DNA from: Planctomycetota bacterium
GTDB taxonomy: Bacteria > Planctomycetota > JAJSAM01
Assembly: GCA_029932425.1 (NCBI GenBank)
Contig: JAOZQC010000221.1
Coordinates: forward strand, 1-6,048
Direction of reading: 5' to 3'
Length of the DNA: 6,048 nucleotides
Positions 1 to 5,142 of the stretch are shown piece after piece (within the stretch, counting starts at the first letter, position 1; every line of letters starts with the position of its first letter). The notes under the pieces are model-generated. The model searched no databases. It was not told the DNA's origin and was given only the letters and a program-made list of their open reading frames with translations. The position numbers were made by a program, and so were the translations under genes.

Positions 1-257
1 GGCGGGGCCCCGGCGTCCGGCGCTACCACCCTCCCGGGGGTGGCGGCCTCCCCGGGGGCGGGGCCCTCCGCCGCGGCCTTCACGGGTTCCTCGGGGACCT
101 CCCCCCGGATCTCGCTGACGCTGTTCCGGAGCAGCTCCTCCTCCTCCGGGGTGAGGGGGGACATGTGGCTCGAGATGTCCACCCCGTTGTCCTGGAGGAG
201 CTGCACCAGGACCCGGTTGGAGATCCTCACCTCTTCCGCGAGCTGATAGATCCTCAT
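1..257 (-). CDS. infB: Translation initiation factor IF-2, N-terminal part (cut by window edge)
   Basis: IF-2 is the GTPase that brings initiator fMet-tRNA to the 30S subunit and promotes subunit joining. Only the first 85 residues are in the window. They begin MRIYQLAEEVRISNRVLVQ and continue through a DNGVDISSHMSPL segment. This is the small helical IF2_N domain (about residues 1-52), with its usual pattern of I-Y-x-L-A near the start and S-H-M near the end. After it comes an Ala/Pro/Glu-rich stretch, as expected for the variable linker before the GTPase core. The GTPase domain itself would lie beyond base 1. The ATG (257..255) overlaps the nusA stop in an ATGA junction, so translation is probably coupled. 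An AAGG about nine bases upstream is only a weak ribosome-binding site, which fits coupling. The assignment rests on the N-domain and on position after nusA. Confidence 0.9.
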   Translation of the reverse strand, partial: MRIYQLAEEVRISNRVLVQLLQDNGVDISSHMSPLTPEEEELLRNSVSEIRGEVPEEPVKAAAEGPAPGEAATPGRVVAPDAGAP

Positions 258-1693
258 GGGTGACCGCCTTCATCCTCCGGATGCGGAAGGGGAGATCCGC
301 CGGGGGCGGGGGAGGGACGGTCCTCCTCCGGCGGCGCCGGGGGGGAGGCGTCCGCCGGGGAGGCCTCCCCGGCCGCCTCCGCGGCGGGGTCCTCCCCTCC
401 CGCGGGGGGTTCGGTCCCGGCTTCCGCCGGGGGGGCCGGGGTGGGGTCGGGCGCTTCCCCTCCCGGGGGGGTCTCGGTCCCGCCCTCCGCCGGAGGGGCC
501 GGGGCCGGCACGGGGTCCTCCCCGGTCGCCTCCGCCGCGGGCGTCTCCCGGTCCGCGGGGGGGCCGGCCTCGCCCGGGGTCTCCGGGGCGGTGTCGGCGC
601 CGGCGTCCCCGCCCCCCTCCCCCGGGGAGCGGCGCCGGGGGGACCGGATCGGTCCGCCCCGGAGGGACGGCCCCCCGATGGAGGTCACGTCGCCGCGGGT
701 GTCCTCGATGTACTCCACCTGCTGGACGTCGGGCCCCTCGAAGGCCACCCCCTGCTCGAGAGCCTCCTCCTCGGTCATGATGTCGATGTCCCAGGAGCAG
801 AGCTTCGAGGCCAGGCGCACGTTCTGGCCCTTCCGGCCGATGGCGAGGGAGAGCTGGTCCTCCTGGACGAGCACCAGGGCCCGGTTCTCGGCGGGGAAGA
901 GCGTGATCGAGTCCACCTGGGCGGGCTTCAGGGCGTTCATGAGGAGGACCTCGACGGAGTCGTTCCAGCGGATGATGTCGATCTTCTCGCCTCCGATCTC
1001 GTCGATGATGTTCCGGATGCGGCTGCCGCGCACCCCCACGCAGGCCCCGATGCAGTCCACCTTGGGGTCGAGGGACTCCACCGCCACCTTGGTCTTGTAG
1101 CCGGCCTCCCGGACGAGCTTGCGGATCTTGATGAGCCCGTCCGCCACCTCCGGGACCTCCAGCTCGAAGAGCCGGGCGATCATCTCGGGGTGGGACCGCG
1201 AGAGGATGATCCGGACCTTCTGGGGGGTCTTCTTCACCTCCACCACGTAGGCCCGGATCCGATCGCCCACCCGGTAGGCCTCCCCGCGCACCTGCTCGTG
1301 GCGCGGGAGGTACCCCTCCGTCTTCCCGAGGTTCACCACGATCGTGCCGGCCTCGATCCTCTGTACCTGCCCGTTGATGAGCTGGTGCCGGTAGTGCTCG
1401 AACTCGTCGTAGACGACGTCGGCCTCGGCCTCGCGGATCCTCTGGATGATCACCTGCTTCGCGGTCTGGGCGGCGATGCGCCCGAAGTCGATGGGGAGGA
1501 TCTTCTCCTCCCCGTCGAAGGCCCGGATCTCCCCCGTCTCCCGGTCGATGCGCACCCGGAGGTTGTCCACCGTGCCGAACTTCCGCCGGGCCGCGGTGAG
1601 GAGAGCCTGCTCGAGGCTGTCGAAGAGGATCTCCTTGTCGATGTCCTTGTCCCGGTGGATCGCATCGACAAGCCTCAGCAGTTCTCCGTTCAT
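254..1693 (-). CDS. nusA: Transcription termination/antitermination factor NusA
   Basis: NusA binds RNA polymerase and nascent RNA, and modulates pausing, Rho-independent termination and rRNA antitermination. The product has 479 residues. The N-terminal RNAP-binding domain spans about residues 1-105 (starting MNGELLRLVDAI). The S1 domain spans about 107-170 and includes GYLPRHEQ. KH1 spans about 175-245 with a GVRGSRI motif at 220-226. KH2 spans about 250-310 with GRKGQN at 286-291. From about residue 340 the rest is a low-complexity Pro/Gly/Ala/Glu tail of some 135 residues with a tandem repeat. I see no helical AR repeats like those of E. coli NusA. The open frame extends further upstream, but the family N-terminus begins at this ATG and the extension is low-complexity. 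The gene follows a terminator and a structured leader, so it probably has its own promoter. Neither rimP nor ylxR is present beside it. Confidence 0.97.
   Translation of the reverse strand: MNGELLRLVDAIHRDKDIDKEILFDSLEQALLTAARRKFGTVDNLRVRIDRETGEIRAFDGEEKILPIDFGRIAAQTAKQVIIQRIREAEADVVYDEFEHYRHQLINGQVQRIEAGTIVVNLGKTEGYLPRHEQVRGEAYRVGDRIRAYVVEVKKTPQKVRIILSRSHPEMIARLFELEVPEVADGLIKIRKLVREAGYKTKVAVESLDPKVDCIGACVGVRGSRIRNIIDEIGGEKIDIIRWNDSVEVLLMNALKPAQVDSITLFPAENRALVLVQEDQLSLAIGRKGQNVRLASKLCSWDIDIMTEEEALEQGVAFEGPDVQQVEYIEDTRGDVTSIGGPSLRGGPIRSPRRRSPGEGGGDAGADTAPETPGEAGPPADRETPAAEATGEDPVPAPAPPAEGGTETPPGGEAPDPTPAPPAEAGTEPPAGGEDPAAEAAGEASPADASPPAPPEEDRPSPAPGGSPLPHPEDEGGHP
393..518 (-). repeat. Two-copy 63-base tandem repeat inside the nusA tail
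   Basis: Two imperfect copies of a 63-base unit lie head to tail. The ten bases tcccctcccg recur at 393 and 456, and the downstream bases also align. The unit equals 21 codons, so the reading frame is kept. In the protein the copies appear as APPAEGGTE (399-407) and APPAEAGTE (420-428), each followed by a Pro/Gly-rich stretch with GGE. This looks like an in-frame duplication in a disordered tail. The copies differ at several bases, so it is not a very recent event. Confidence 0.75.
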
Positions 1694-1706
1694 GGGGAGC
1701 CCCCAT
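1692..1706 (-). promoter_or_regulatory. Small hairpin covering the nusA start codon
   Basis: On the transcribed strand ATGGGG and CCCCAT form a 6-bp perfect stem with a three-base loop, and the second arm includes the first two bases of the nusA ATG. The G-run in the first arm is also the only Shine-Dalgarno-like sequence near the start. Folding would therefore hide both the ribosome-binding site and part of the start codon. The bases are clear; a regulatory role is inference, and short G/C stems arise easily in DNA this GC-rich. Confidence 0.35.
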
Positions 1707-1751
1707 CCGCCGGCCCCAGGGCCGCTGACGTACCATCCCGCCCATACGAGA

Positions 1752-1776
1752 AGAAAGTGGGCAAGGCCCACTTTCT
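1752..1776 (-). promoter_or_regulatory. Perfect 11-bp hairpin in the nusA leader
   Basis: AGAAAGTGGGC and GCCCACTTTCT are exact reverse complements separated by three bases. The stem lies 59 bases upstream of the nusA start, in a non-coding stretch. On the minus strand it is followed by TCTTCTCG-like sequence rather than a true T-run, so it is a poor Rho-independent terminator. Possible roles are a second, weaker terminator behind the acidic-protein gene, an attenuator or autoregulatory element in the nusA leader, or an operator for a dimeric protein. The arms contain A/T pairs unlike the GC-rich surroundings, which makes a chance match less likely. Confidence 0.55.
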
Positions 1777-1809
1777 CGCGTACGACGGCGCGCAGAAAAG
1801 AGTCGTTCG

Positions 1810-1839
1810 ATCTTCCCCGAGCAGGGTGCCGGCGGTCAA
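1810..1839 (-). promoter_or_regulatory. Possible sigma-70-type promoter for nusA
   Basis: On the minus strand TTGACC (1839..1834) matches five of six bases of the -35 consensus. It is followed after 18 bases by GAAGAT (1815..1810), which matches only three of six -10 bases. The pair sits just after the upstream terminator, where a nusA promoter would be expected. The -10 match is poor, so this is a guess based mainly on position and the -35 box. Confidence 0.3.
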
Positions 1840-1841
1840 GG

Positions 1842-1890
1842 AAAAACGCCGTCCCCCGGCCTCCCCTTACCGGGGAGAGCCGGCAAGGCG
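1842..1890 (-). terminator. Rho-independent terminator after the acidic-protein gene
   Basis: Reading the minus strand, an outer CGCC/GGCG stem (1890..1887 with 1850..1847) encloses a small internal loop. Inside it are a CCGGC/GCCGG stem and, after one bulged base, a CTCCCC/GGGGAG stem closed by a five-base loop. The outer stem is followed directly by TTTTT (1846..1842). The structure begins nine bases after the stop codon at 1900..1902. Stem plus immediate T-run is the classic layout. The internal loop makes it imperfect, but it should end most transcription before the nusA leader. Confidence 0.7.
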
Positions 1891-1899
1891 GGAGGCGGA

Positions 1900-2280
1900 T
1901 CAGCCTTCCTCGTCGTCCTCGTCGTCGAGGTCGAACAGGTCGAGGTCGAGGTCGTCCTCCTCGTCCTCCTCCCACTCGTCCTCTTCCCAGTCCTCGTCGT
2001 CCCAGTCCTCGTCCTCGTCGAGGTCCTCGTCGAGGCCCTCCTCGTCGTCGAGGTCGAAGATCTCGTCGTCCTCGGGCTCGTCGTCCTCTTCCTCCTCCTC
2101 GTCGTCGAGGAGCAGGGACTCGTCGAACCCGTCCTCGAGCTCCTCCTCCTCGTCGTCGAGGTCGAAGTCGAGATCGAGATCCTCTTCCTCGTCGTCTCCG
2201 GCGAGGCTTCTCGCGACGGCGAAGAGGAGCAGAGCGGGGATCCCCGAGCGGCGCCGCTCCATGGACCACTTCGTTTGCAT
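1900..2280 (-). CDS. Hypothetical hyperacidic Asp/Glu-rich protein with predicted signal peptide
   Basis: I do not recognise this family. The 126-residue product begins MQTKWSMERRRSG, followed by a short hydrophobic core (IPALLLFAVA, 15-24 region) and a possible signal-peptidase site after SLA at residue 27. By my count 71 of the remaining 99 residues are Asp or Glu, and there is no Lys, Arg or His. The other residues are mostly Leu, Phe and Trp, often alternating with acid (DLDLDFDLDD at 34-43, DLDLDLFDLDD near the end). Such a chain could bind Ca2+ or other cations, or coat a basic partner, outside the cytoplasm; that is inference. The start at 2280 has a good ribosome-binding site. A second ATG at 2262..2260 would remove six residues. 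The gene has its own terminator and sits where rimP often lies. The short hydrophobic core leaves secretion uncertain. Confidence 0.65.
   Translation of the reverse strand: MQTKWSMERRRSGIPALLLFAVARSLAGDDEEEDLDLDFDLDDEEEELEDGFDESLLLDDEEEEEDDEPEDDEIFDLDDEEGLDEDLDEDEDWDDEDWEEDEWEEDEEDDLDLDLFDLDDEDDEEG
1903..2196 (-). repeat. GAC/GAG trinucleotide-like low-complexity tract
   Basis: Almost 300 bases consist largely of GAC and GAG codons on the minus strand (gtc and ctc on the plus strand), broken by CTC, TTC and TGG. It is the DNA face of the acidic protein domain. Runs such as gtcgtcctcgtcgtcgag recur in several places. Triplet-based slippage would keep the frame, so the length may vary between related strains. 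Confidence 0.8.
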
Positions 2281-2285
2281 CCGGG

Positions 2286-2291
2286 TTCCTC
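2286..2291 (-). promoter_or_regulatory. Ribosome-binding site that sets the start of the acidic-protein gene
   Basis: GAGGAA on the minus strand lies five bases before the ATG at 2280..2278. No comparable site precedes the internal ATG at 2262..2260. This favours the longer form with MQTKWS before the ERRR basic cluster. Confidence 0.6.
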
Positions 2292-2469
2292 GCGGGGCGG
2301 CTGGGCCAGGGCTCCGGATCGCGCGCCCCGCCGCGACCGGATCGAAAAAGCATGCGTCGAATACGCCGGGATTCCGTCCCCCGGACGATCGGGTTTCTTT
2401 TAGCACGACTGGAAGAGGACTCCAGCATTTCCGAATCGTTCCGGGCCGTTCCCGGGGCGAAAACCGTGC

Positions 2470-2489
2470 GCCCGCCCGAGGGGGCGGGC
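2470..2489 (+). promoter_or_regulatory. GC-rich hairpin before the HPS-RraA gene
   Basis: GCCCGCCC and GGGCGGGC form a perfect 8-bp stem with a four-base loop. It ends 21 bases before the GGAGGT ribosome-binding site. No T-run follows on the plus strand. It could be an operator, a leader structure or part of a promoter spacer, since the TAACAT box starts at its last base but one. Chance is a real alternative in sequence of this composition. Confidence 0.4.
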
Positions 2490-2510
2490 TAACATGCTCC
2501 CGCACGCTCC

Positions 2511-2516
2511 GGAGGT
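2511..2516 (+). promoter_or_regulatory. Strong Shine-Dalgarno site of the HPS-RraA gene
   Basis: GGAGGT lies three bases before the ATG at 2520. It fixes the start: the product then begins MSARLQVALD, which places the substrate-binding Asp at residue 10, as expected for the family. Confidence 0.8.
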
Positions 2517-2519
2517 GCC

Positions 2520-3806
2520 ATGAGTGCCCGCCTGCAGGTCGCCCTCGACTTCGTCAATCTCTCGGAGGCGCTCCGGTGCGCCCGCCGCGCGGTGGCGGGG
2601 GGGGCGCAGATCCTGGAGGTGGGGACCCCCCTGCTCAAGTCGGAGGGGCTGGAGGCGGTCCGGGTCCTGCGCCGCGAGTTCCCGGCCCATCCCATCGTCT
2701 GCGACACCAAGACCATGGACGCGGGGCGGATCGAGATGGAGTCGGCGGCGAAGGCGGGGGCCACCATCGGGGTGGTGATGGCCGCGGCCTCGGACGCCAC
2801 GATCCGGGAGTGCGTGGACGCGGCGGAGAACTACGGTTTCCAGGTCGAGGTGGACCTGCTGGGAGTGGCGGATCCCGTGGACCGGGCGCGCCGCGCCGCG
2901 GAGCTCGGGGCCCACGTGATCGGCATCCACTGTCCCATCGACGAGCAGATGGAGGGGAGGGACCCGTTCGCGACCCTCCGGGAGGTGGCGCGGGCCGTGG
3001 ACCTCCCGGTGGCGGTGGCGGGGGGGATCAACTCGGAGACCGCCGCCGACGCGGTGGCGGCGGGGGCCTCCATCGTGATCGTGGGGGGCGCGATCAGCAA
3101 GGCGGTGGACGCGGAGGAAGCGACCCGGGCCGTTCTCCGGGCCATGGAGACGGGGGAGGGGGTCCCCACGGACCTCTTCAAGCGGGCCGTCGGGGACGAG
3201 ATCCGGCGCATTCTCGAAAGGGTCTCCACGCCGAACATCTCCGACGGCGCCCACCGGCTGGCCCCCCTGCCCCGCCTCGTGCCCGTGGTTCCGGGAGCCA
3301 AGGCGGTGGGTCCCGCCTGGACGGTGAGGACGGCTCCCGGGGACTGGGCCAAGCCCGTGGAGGCCATCGACCACGCCCCTCCGGGCAGCGTCATCGTGGT
3401 GGACGCCGGGGGTTCGCCGCCCGCCCTGTGGGGGGAGCTGGCCACCCATTCCGCCCTCCAGCGCGGGCTTTGCGGAGTGGTGATCGACGGCGCCGTGCGG
3501 GACACCCCCGTGATCCGCGGGCTGGGCTTCCCCGCCTTCGCGCGGCACGTGGTCTCGAACGCCGGGGAGCCGAAGGGGTTCGGCGAGGAGAATGTGCCCA
3601 TCGTCATCGGGGGTGTCCGGATCCACCCCGGCGACTGGATCGTGGGCGACGACGACGGCGTCATCGTGCTCCCCCGGGCGCGCGCCTCCGAGTATGCGAA
3701 TCGGGCCATGGACTGCCTGGAGAAGGAGAACCGGATCCGCCGGGAGATCGAGGGGGGCTCCACCCTGAACCAGGTGGTCGAGCTCTACCGGTGGGAGAAG
3801 CGTTGA
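2520..3806 (+). CDS. 3-hexulose-6-phosphate synthase fused to an RraA-like (HMG/CHA aldolase family) domain
   Basis: The 428-residue product has two domains. Residues 1 to about 210 form a TIM barrel of the orotidine-phosphate decarboxylase superfamily and look like 3-hexulose-6-phosphate synthase, which condenses formaldehyde with ribulose 5-phosphate, or runs in reverse to make ribulose 5-phosphate. Visible motifs are D10, EVGTPLLKSEG (33-43), the metal/catalytic DTKTMDAG (62-69), H137 with DEQ at 141-143, and the phosphate-binding AGGIN and VGGAIS loops. Residues about 215 to 428 match the RraA / 4-hydroxy-4-methyl-2-oxoglutarate aldolase fold, with GPAWTVR (264-270), GEL (305-307) and the aldolase-type R327-D328. 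RraA of E. coli inhibits RNase E, but the retained Arg-Asp pair suggests an enzyme, perhaps an aldolase or oxaloacetate decarboxylase. Fusions of this kind are known, mainly from archaea. No 6-phospho-3-hexuloisomerase gene is nearby. It leads the plus-strand run. Confidence 0.9.
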   Translation: MSARLQVALDFVNLSEALRCARRAVAGGAQILEVGTPLLKSEGLEAVRVLRREFPAHPIVCDTKTMDAGRIEMESAAKAGATIGVVMAAASDATIRECVDAAENYGFQVEVDLLGVADPVDRARRAAELGAHVIGIHCPIDEQMEGRDPFATLREVARAVDLPVAVAGGINSETAADAVAAGASIVIVGGAISKAVDAEEATRAVLRAMETGEGVPTDLFKRAVGDEIRRILERVSTPNISDGAHRLAPLPRLVPVVPGAKAVGPAWTVRTAPGDWAKPVEAIDHAPPGSVIVVDAGGSPPALWGELATHSALQRGLCGVVIDGAVRDTPVIRGLGFPAFARHVVSNAGEPKGFGEENVPIVIGGVRIHPGDWIVGDDDGVIVLPRARASEYANRAMDCLEKENRIRREIEGGSTLNQVVELYRWEKR

Positions 3807-3823
3807 GGGCGGGACGGGATCCG

Positions 3824-4219
3824 ATGGAAACCTTCGAGGTGAGGACCGGGGGGCGCACGGCGCTGCACGAGATCACGGCCCAGGTGGAGGCCGCCGTGGA
3901 GAGGAGCGGCGTGCGCGAGGGGGTGGCCGTGGTCTACTGTCCCCACACCACGGCGGCGGTGACGATCAACGAGAACGCGGACCCCACCGTGGCGAGGGAC
4001 TTCCTCATGCTCGTCGACCGGACGGTCCCCCGGCGGGACGACTACCGTCACGCGGAGGGGAACTCCGACGCCCATATCAAGTCCATCCTCGTGGGGGCGG
4101 ATCGCTCGATCCCCGTGAGGGAGGGCCGCCTCGTCCTCGGTGCCTGGCAGGGCGTCTTCCTCTGCGAGTTCGACGGCCCGCGGACCCGCCGCCTGCACGT
4201 GAAGGTGATCGAGGGGTGA
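3824..4219 (+). CDS. yjbQ: YjbQ / UPF0047 family protein (secondary thiamine-phosphate synthase-like)
   Basis: The product has 131 residues, close to the usual family length of about 130-140. The family signature is clear: CPHTTAAVTINENADP (39-54), HAEGNSDAHIKS (76-87) and GAWQGVFLCEFDGPR (106-120). The conserved His, Asn and Glu residues line a presumed metal-binding pocket in a trimeric protein. Members are annotated as having weak thiamine-phosphate synthase activity because they can relieve a thiE defect in E. coli. The true physiological role is not settled. The ATG follows the HPS-RraA stop by 17 bases, so the two are very probably co-transcribed. Upstream GGGA/ACGGGA gives only a modest ribosome-binding site, but starting at METFEVRT matches the normal N-terminus. 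Confidence 0.9.
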   Translation: METFEVRTGGRTALHEITAQVEAAVERSGVREGVAVVYCPHTTAAVTINENADPTVARDFLMLVDRTVPRRDDYRHAEGNSDAHIKSILVGADRSIPVREGRLVLGAWQGVFLCEFDGPRTRRLHVKVIEG

Positions 4220-4251
4220 GGGGCGGAGGCGGTCGCGGGAGGGGCGGCGGC

Positions 4252-4298
4252 CCCCCGCCCGCGGTTCCCCGGAGGCCGCGGCGGCGGGCGGGGGAACC
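4252..4298 (+). repeat. Overlapping, mutually exclusive inverted repeats before the CPBP gene
   Basis: CCCCCGCCCGC (4252..4262) is the exact reverse complement of GCGGGCGGGGG (4284..4294). GGTTCCCC (4263..4270) is the exact reverse complement of GGGGAACC (4291..4298). The two right arms share 4291..4294, so both stems cannot form fully at once. They fill much of the 109-base gap between yjbQ and the CPBP protease gene. A third short pair, CCGGG (4304..4308) and CCCGG (4314..4318), reaches the next ribosome-binding site. There is no T-run, so this is not a standard terminator. It may set the relative expression of the genes on either side or stabilise an mRNA end. Confidence 0.5.
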
Positions 4299-4328
4299 CG
4301 GCACCGGGGGCCGCCCGGGAGGAGGGCG

Positions 4329-5141
4329 GTGACGGGCCCGCTGGCCGCCGGAGGGGGCGGCGTGCTCCCCTTCCCCTGGCCCGTGATCGGGATCACGGCC
4401 CTCGCGGGGCTCCTCCTCCTCCTGGCCTACGGCCGCTCCCTCGCCCGGGGCCGGGATCTCCTCCCGCGGGGACCGCGTCCCGCCCCCCGCGCCGGGGTCT
4501 TCGAAGCCCTGGCCGTCGTCGTCCTCAGCGTGCTCGTTCCCGCCTTCCTGTTCGGGGTCGCGGGGGGCCTCGGCCTGGAGGAGAAGGGGGACGCCCAGCT
4601 CCTCGGGACGGCGGGGGCGGGGGTGCTCGCGGTCCTGGCCTGGGGGGCCTGGCTCCGCCGGGGATCGGAGCACGGGCCCCGCGGCCGGGGCGCACTCGCC
4701 GGCGCGCTGGCCTGGCTCGCCTGGTTCCCCGTGGTGCTGGGCTTCATGGCGGGCTGGCGTCTCCTGCTCGACGCCTTCGGGTACCCGTGGCGGGAGCAGG
4801 CCGTCCTCACCGCTCTCCGGGGCCGGGAGACCACGCCCTGGGTGGTGGCGCGCTTCTTCCTCCTCGCCGTGATCCTCGCGCCCCTCGTGGAGGAGGTCAT
4901 CTTCCGGGGGCTCCTCTTCGGTGCGCTCCGGCGGAGGTGGGGCCTGGGGGCGGCGCTCGTGATCTCCTCCGCGGTCTTCGGGCTGGTCCACCTGGATCTC
5001 TACGCGTCCCCCGCGATCTTCGTGTTGAGCCTGGGCCTCGGCTGGGTGTACGAGAGGACGGGCACCCTCGCCGCGCCCGTGGCCTTCCACGCCGTGTTCA
5101 ACGGCTGGACCTTCCTGGGCGTCCTGGTAGGGAGCGGCTGA
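4329..5141 (+). CDS. CPBP-family intramembrane metalloprotease (CAAX protease-like)
   Basis: This is a 270-residue polytopic membrane protein with hydrophobic segments at about 16-34, 57-80, 92-108, 123-147, 171-200, 206-221, 226-240 and 245-268. The three family motifs are present: EEVIFRG (188-194, the EExxxR motif), FGLVH (217-221, FxxxH) and HAVFN (254-258, HxxxN). The Glu and His residues are the expected catalytic and metal-binding set, so the protein is probably active. CPBP proteins cleave substrates within the membrane; bacterial substrates are mostly unknown, and some members give bacteriocin immunity. The start is a GTG with GGAGGAGGG before it. An in-frame GTG at 4362 with its own GGAGG would remove 11 residues and is equally possible. 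It ends one base before the next gene. Confidence 0.9.
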   Translation: MTGPLAAGGGGVLPFPWPVIGITALAGLLLLLAYGRSLARGRDLLPRGPRPAPRAGVFEALAVVVLSVLVPAFLFGVAGGLGLEEKGDAQLLGTAGAGVLAVLAWGAWLRRGSEHGPRGRGALAGALAWLAWFPVVLGFMAGWRLLLDAFGYPWREQAVLTALRGRETTPWVVARFFLLAVILAPLVEEVIFRGLLFGALRRRWGLGAALVISSAVFGLVHLDLYASPAIFVLSLGLGWVYERTGTLAAPVAFHAVFNGWTFLGVLVGSG

Positions 5142-5142
5142 C

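Larger units (their letters stand above)
2281..2519. other. Divergent intergenic region between the two gene blocks
   Basis: These 239 bases separate the minus-strand acidic-protein gene from the plus-strand HPS-RraA gene and must carry or adjoin the promoters of both. The middle (about 2340-2420) is richer in A and T than the genes around it, as is usual for promoters. A minus-strand TGCTAAAAG near 2400 resembles an extended -10 box, and a plus-strand TAACAT at 2490..2495 matches four of six -10 bases. Neither has a convincing -35 partner. Open frames that run through the region have no ribosome-binding sites or recognisable products. Confidence 0.5.

Noticed and set aside
40..246. Plus-strand 68-codon open frame near the left edge
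   Set aside because: It is antisense to the conserved IF-2 N-terminal domain and is Ser/Arg-rich, with no supporting signal.
1903..2196. CRISPR-like or satellite array suggested by the recurring gtc/ctc triplets
   Set aside because: There are no regular repeat-spacer units. The pattern follows codons of an acidic protein.
1900..2200. Plus-strand Ser/Arg-rich (SR-like) peptide opposite the acidic protein
   Set aside because: It is the complement of GAC/GAG codons. It has no start or ribosome-binding site of its own and no family resemblance.
1694..2428. N-terminal extension of nusA to an upstream start
   Set aside because: The extension is low-complexity Arg/Gly/Pro sequence and overlaps the acidic gene in another frame. 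The NusA family N-terminus begins at the ATG at 1693.
2281..2505. Upstream extension of the acidic-protein frame to a start near 2505
   Set aside because: It would bury the signal-peptide-like segment, lacks a good ribosome-binding site, and its sequence looks non-coding.
2400..3626. Minus-strand open frame of 408 codons opposite the HPS-RraA gene
   Set aside because: Its His/Arg/Gly/Pro-rich translation has no recognisable domain and it lies wholly opposite a gene with clear motifs.
260..4219. Very long plus-strand open frame of 1319 codons running across nusA, the intergenic regions and into yjbQ
   Set aside because: It is the mirror of nusA and the acidic gene and a shifted frame of the HPS-RraA gene. 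Only its last 131 codons are real (yjbQ). Long spurious frames are normal in GC-rich DNA because stop codons are rare.
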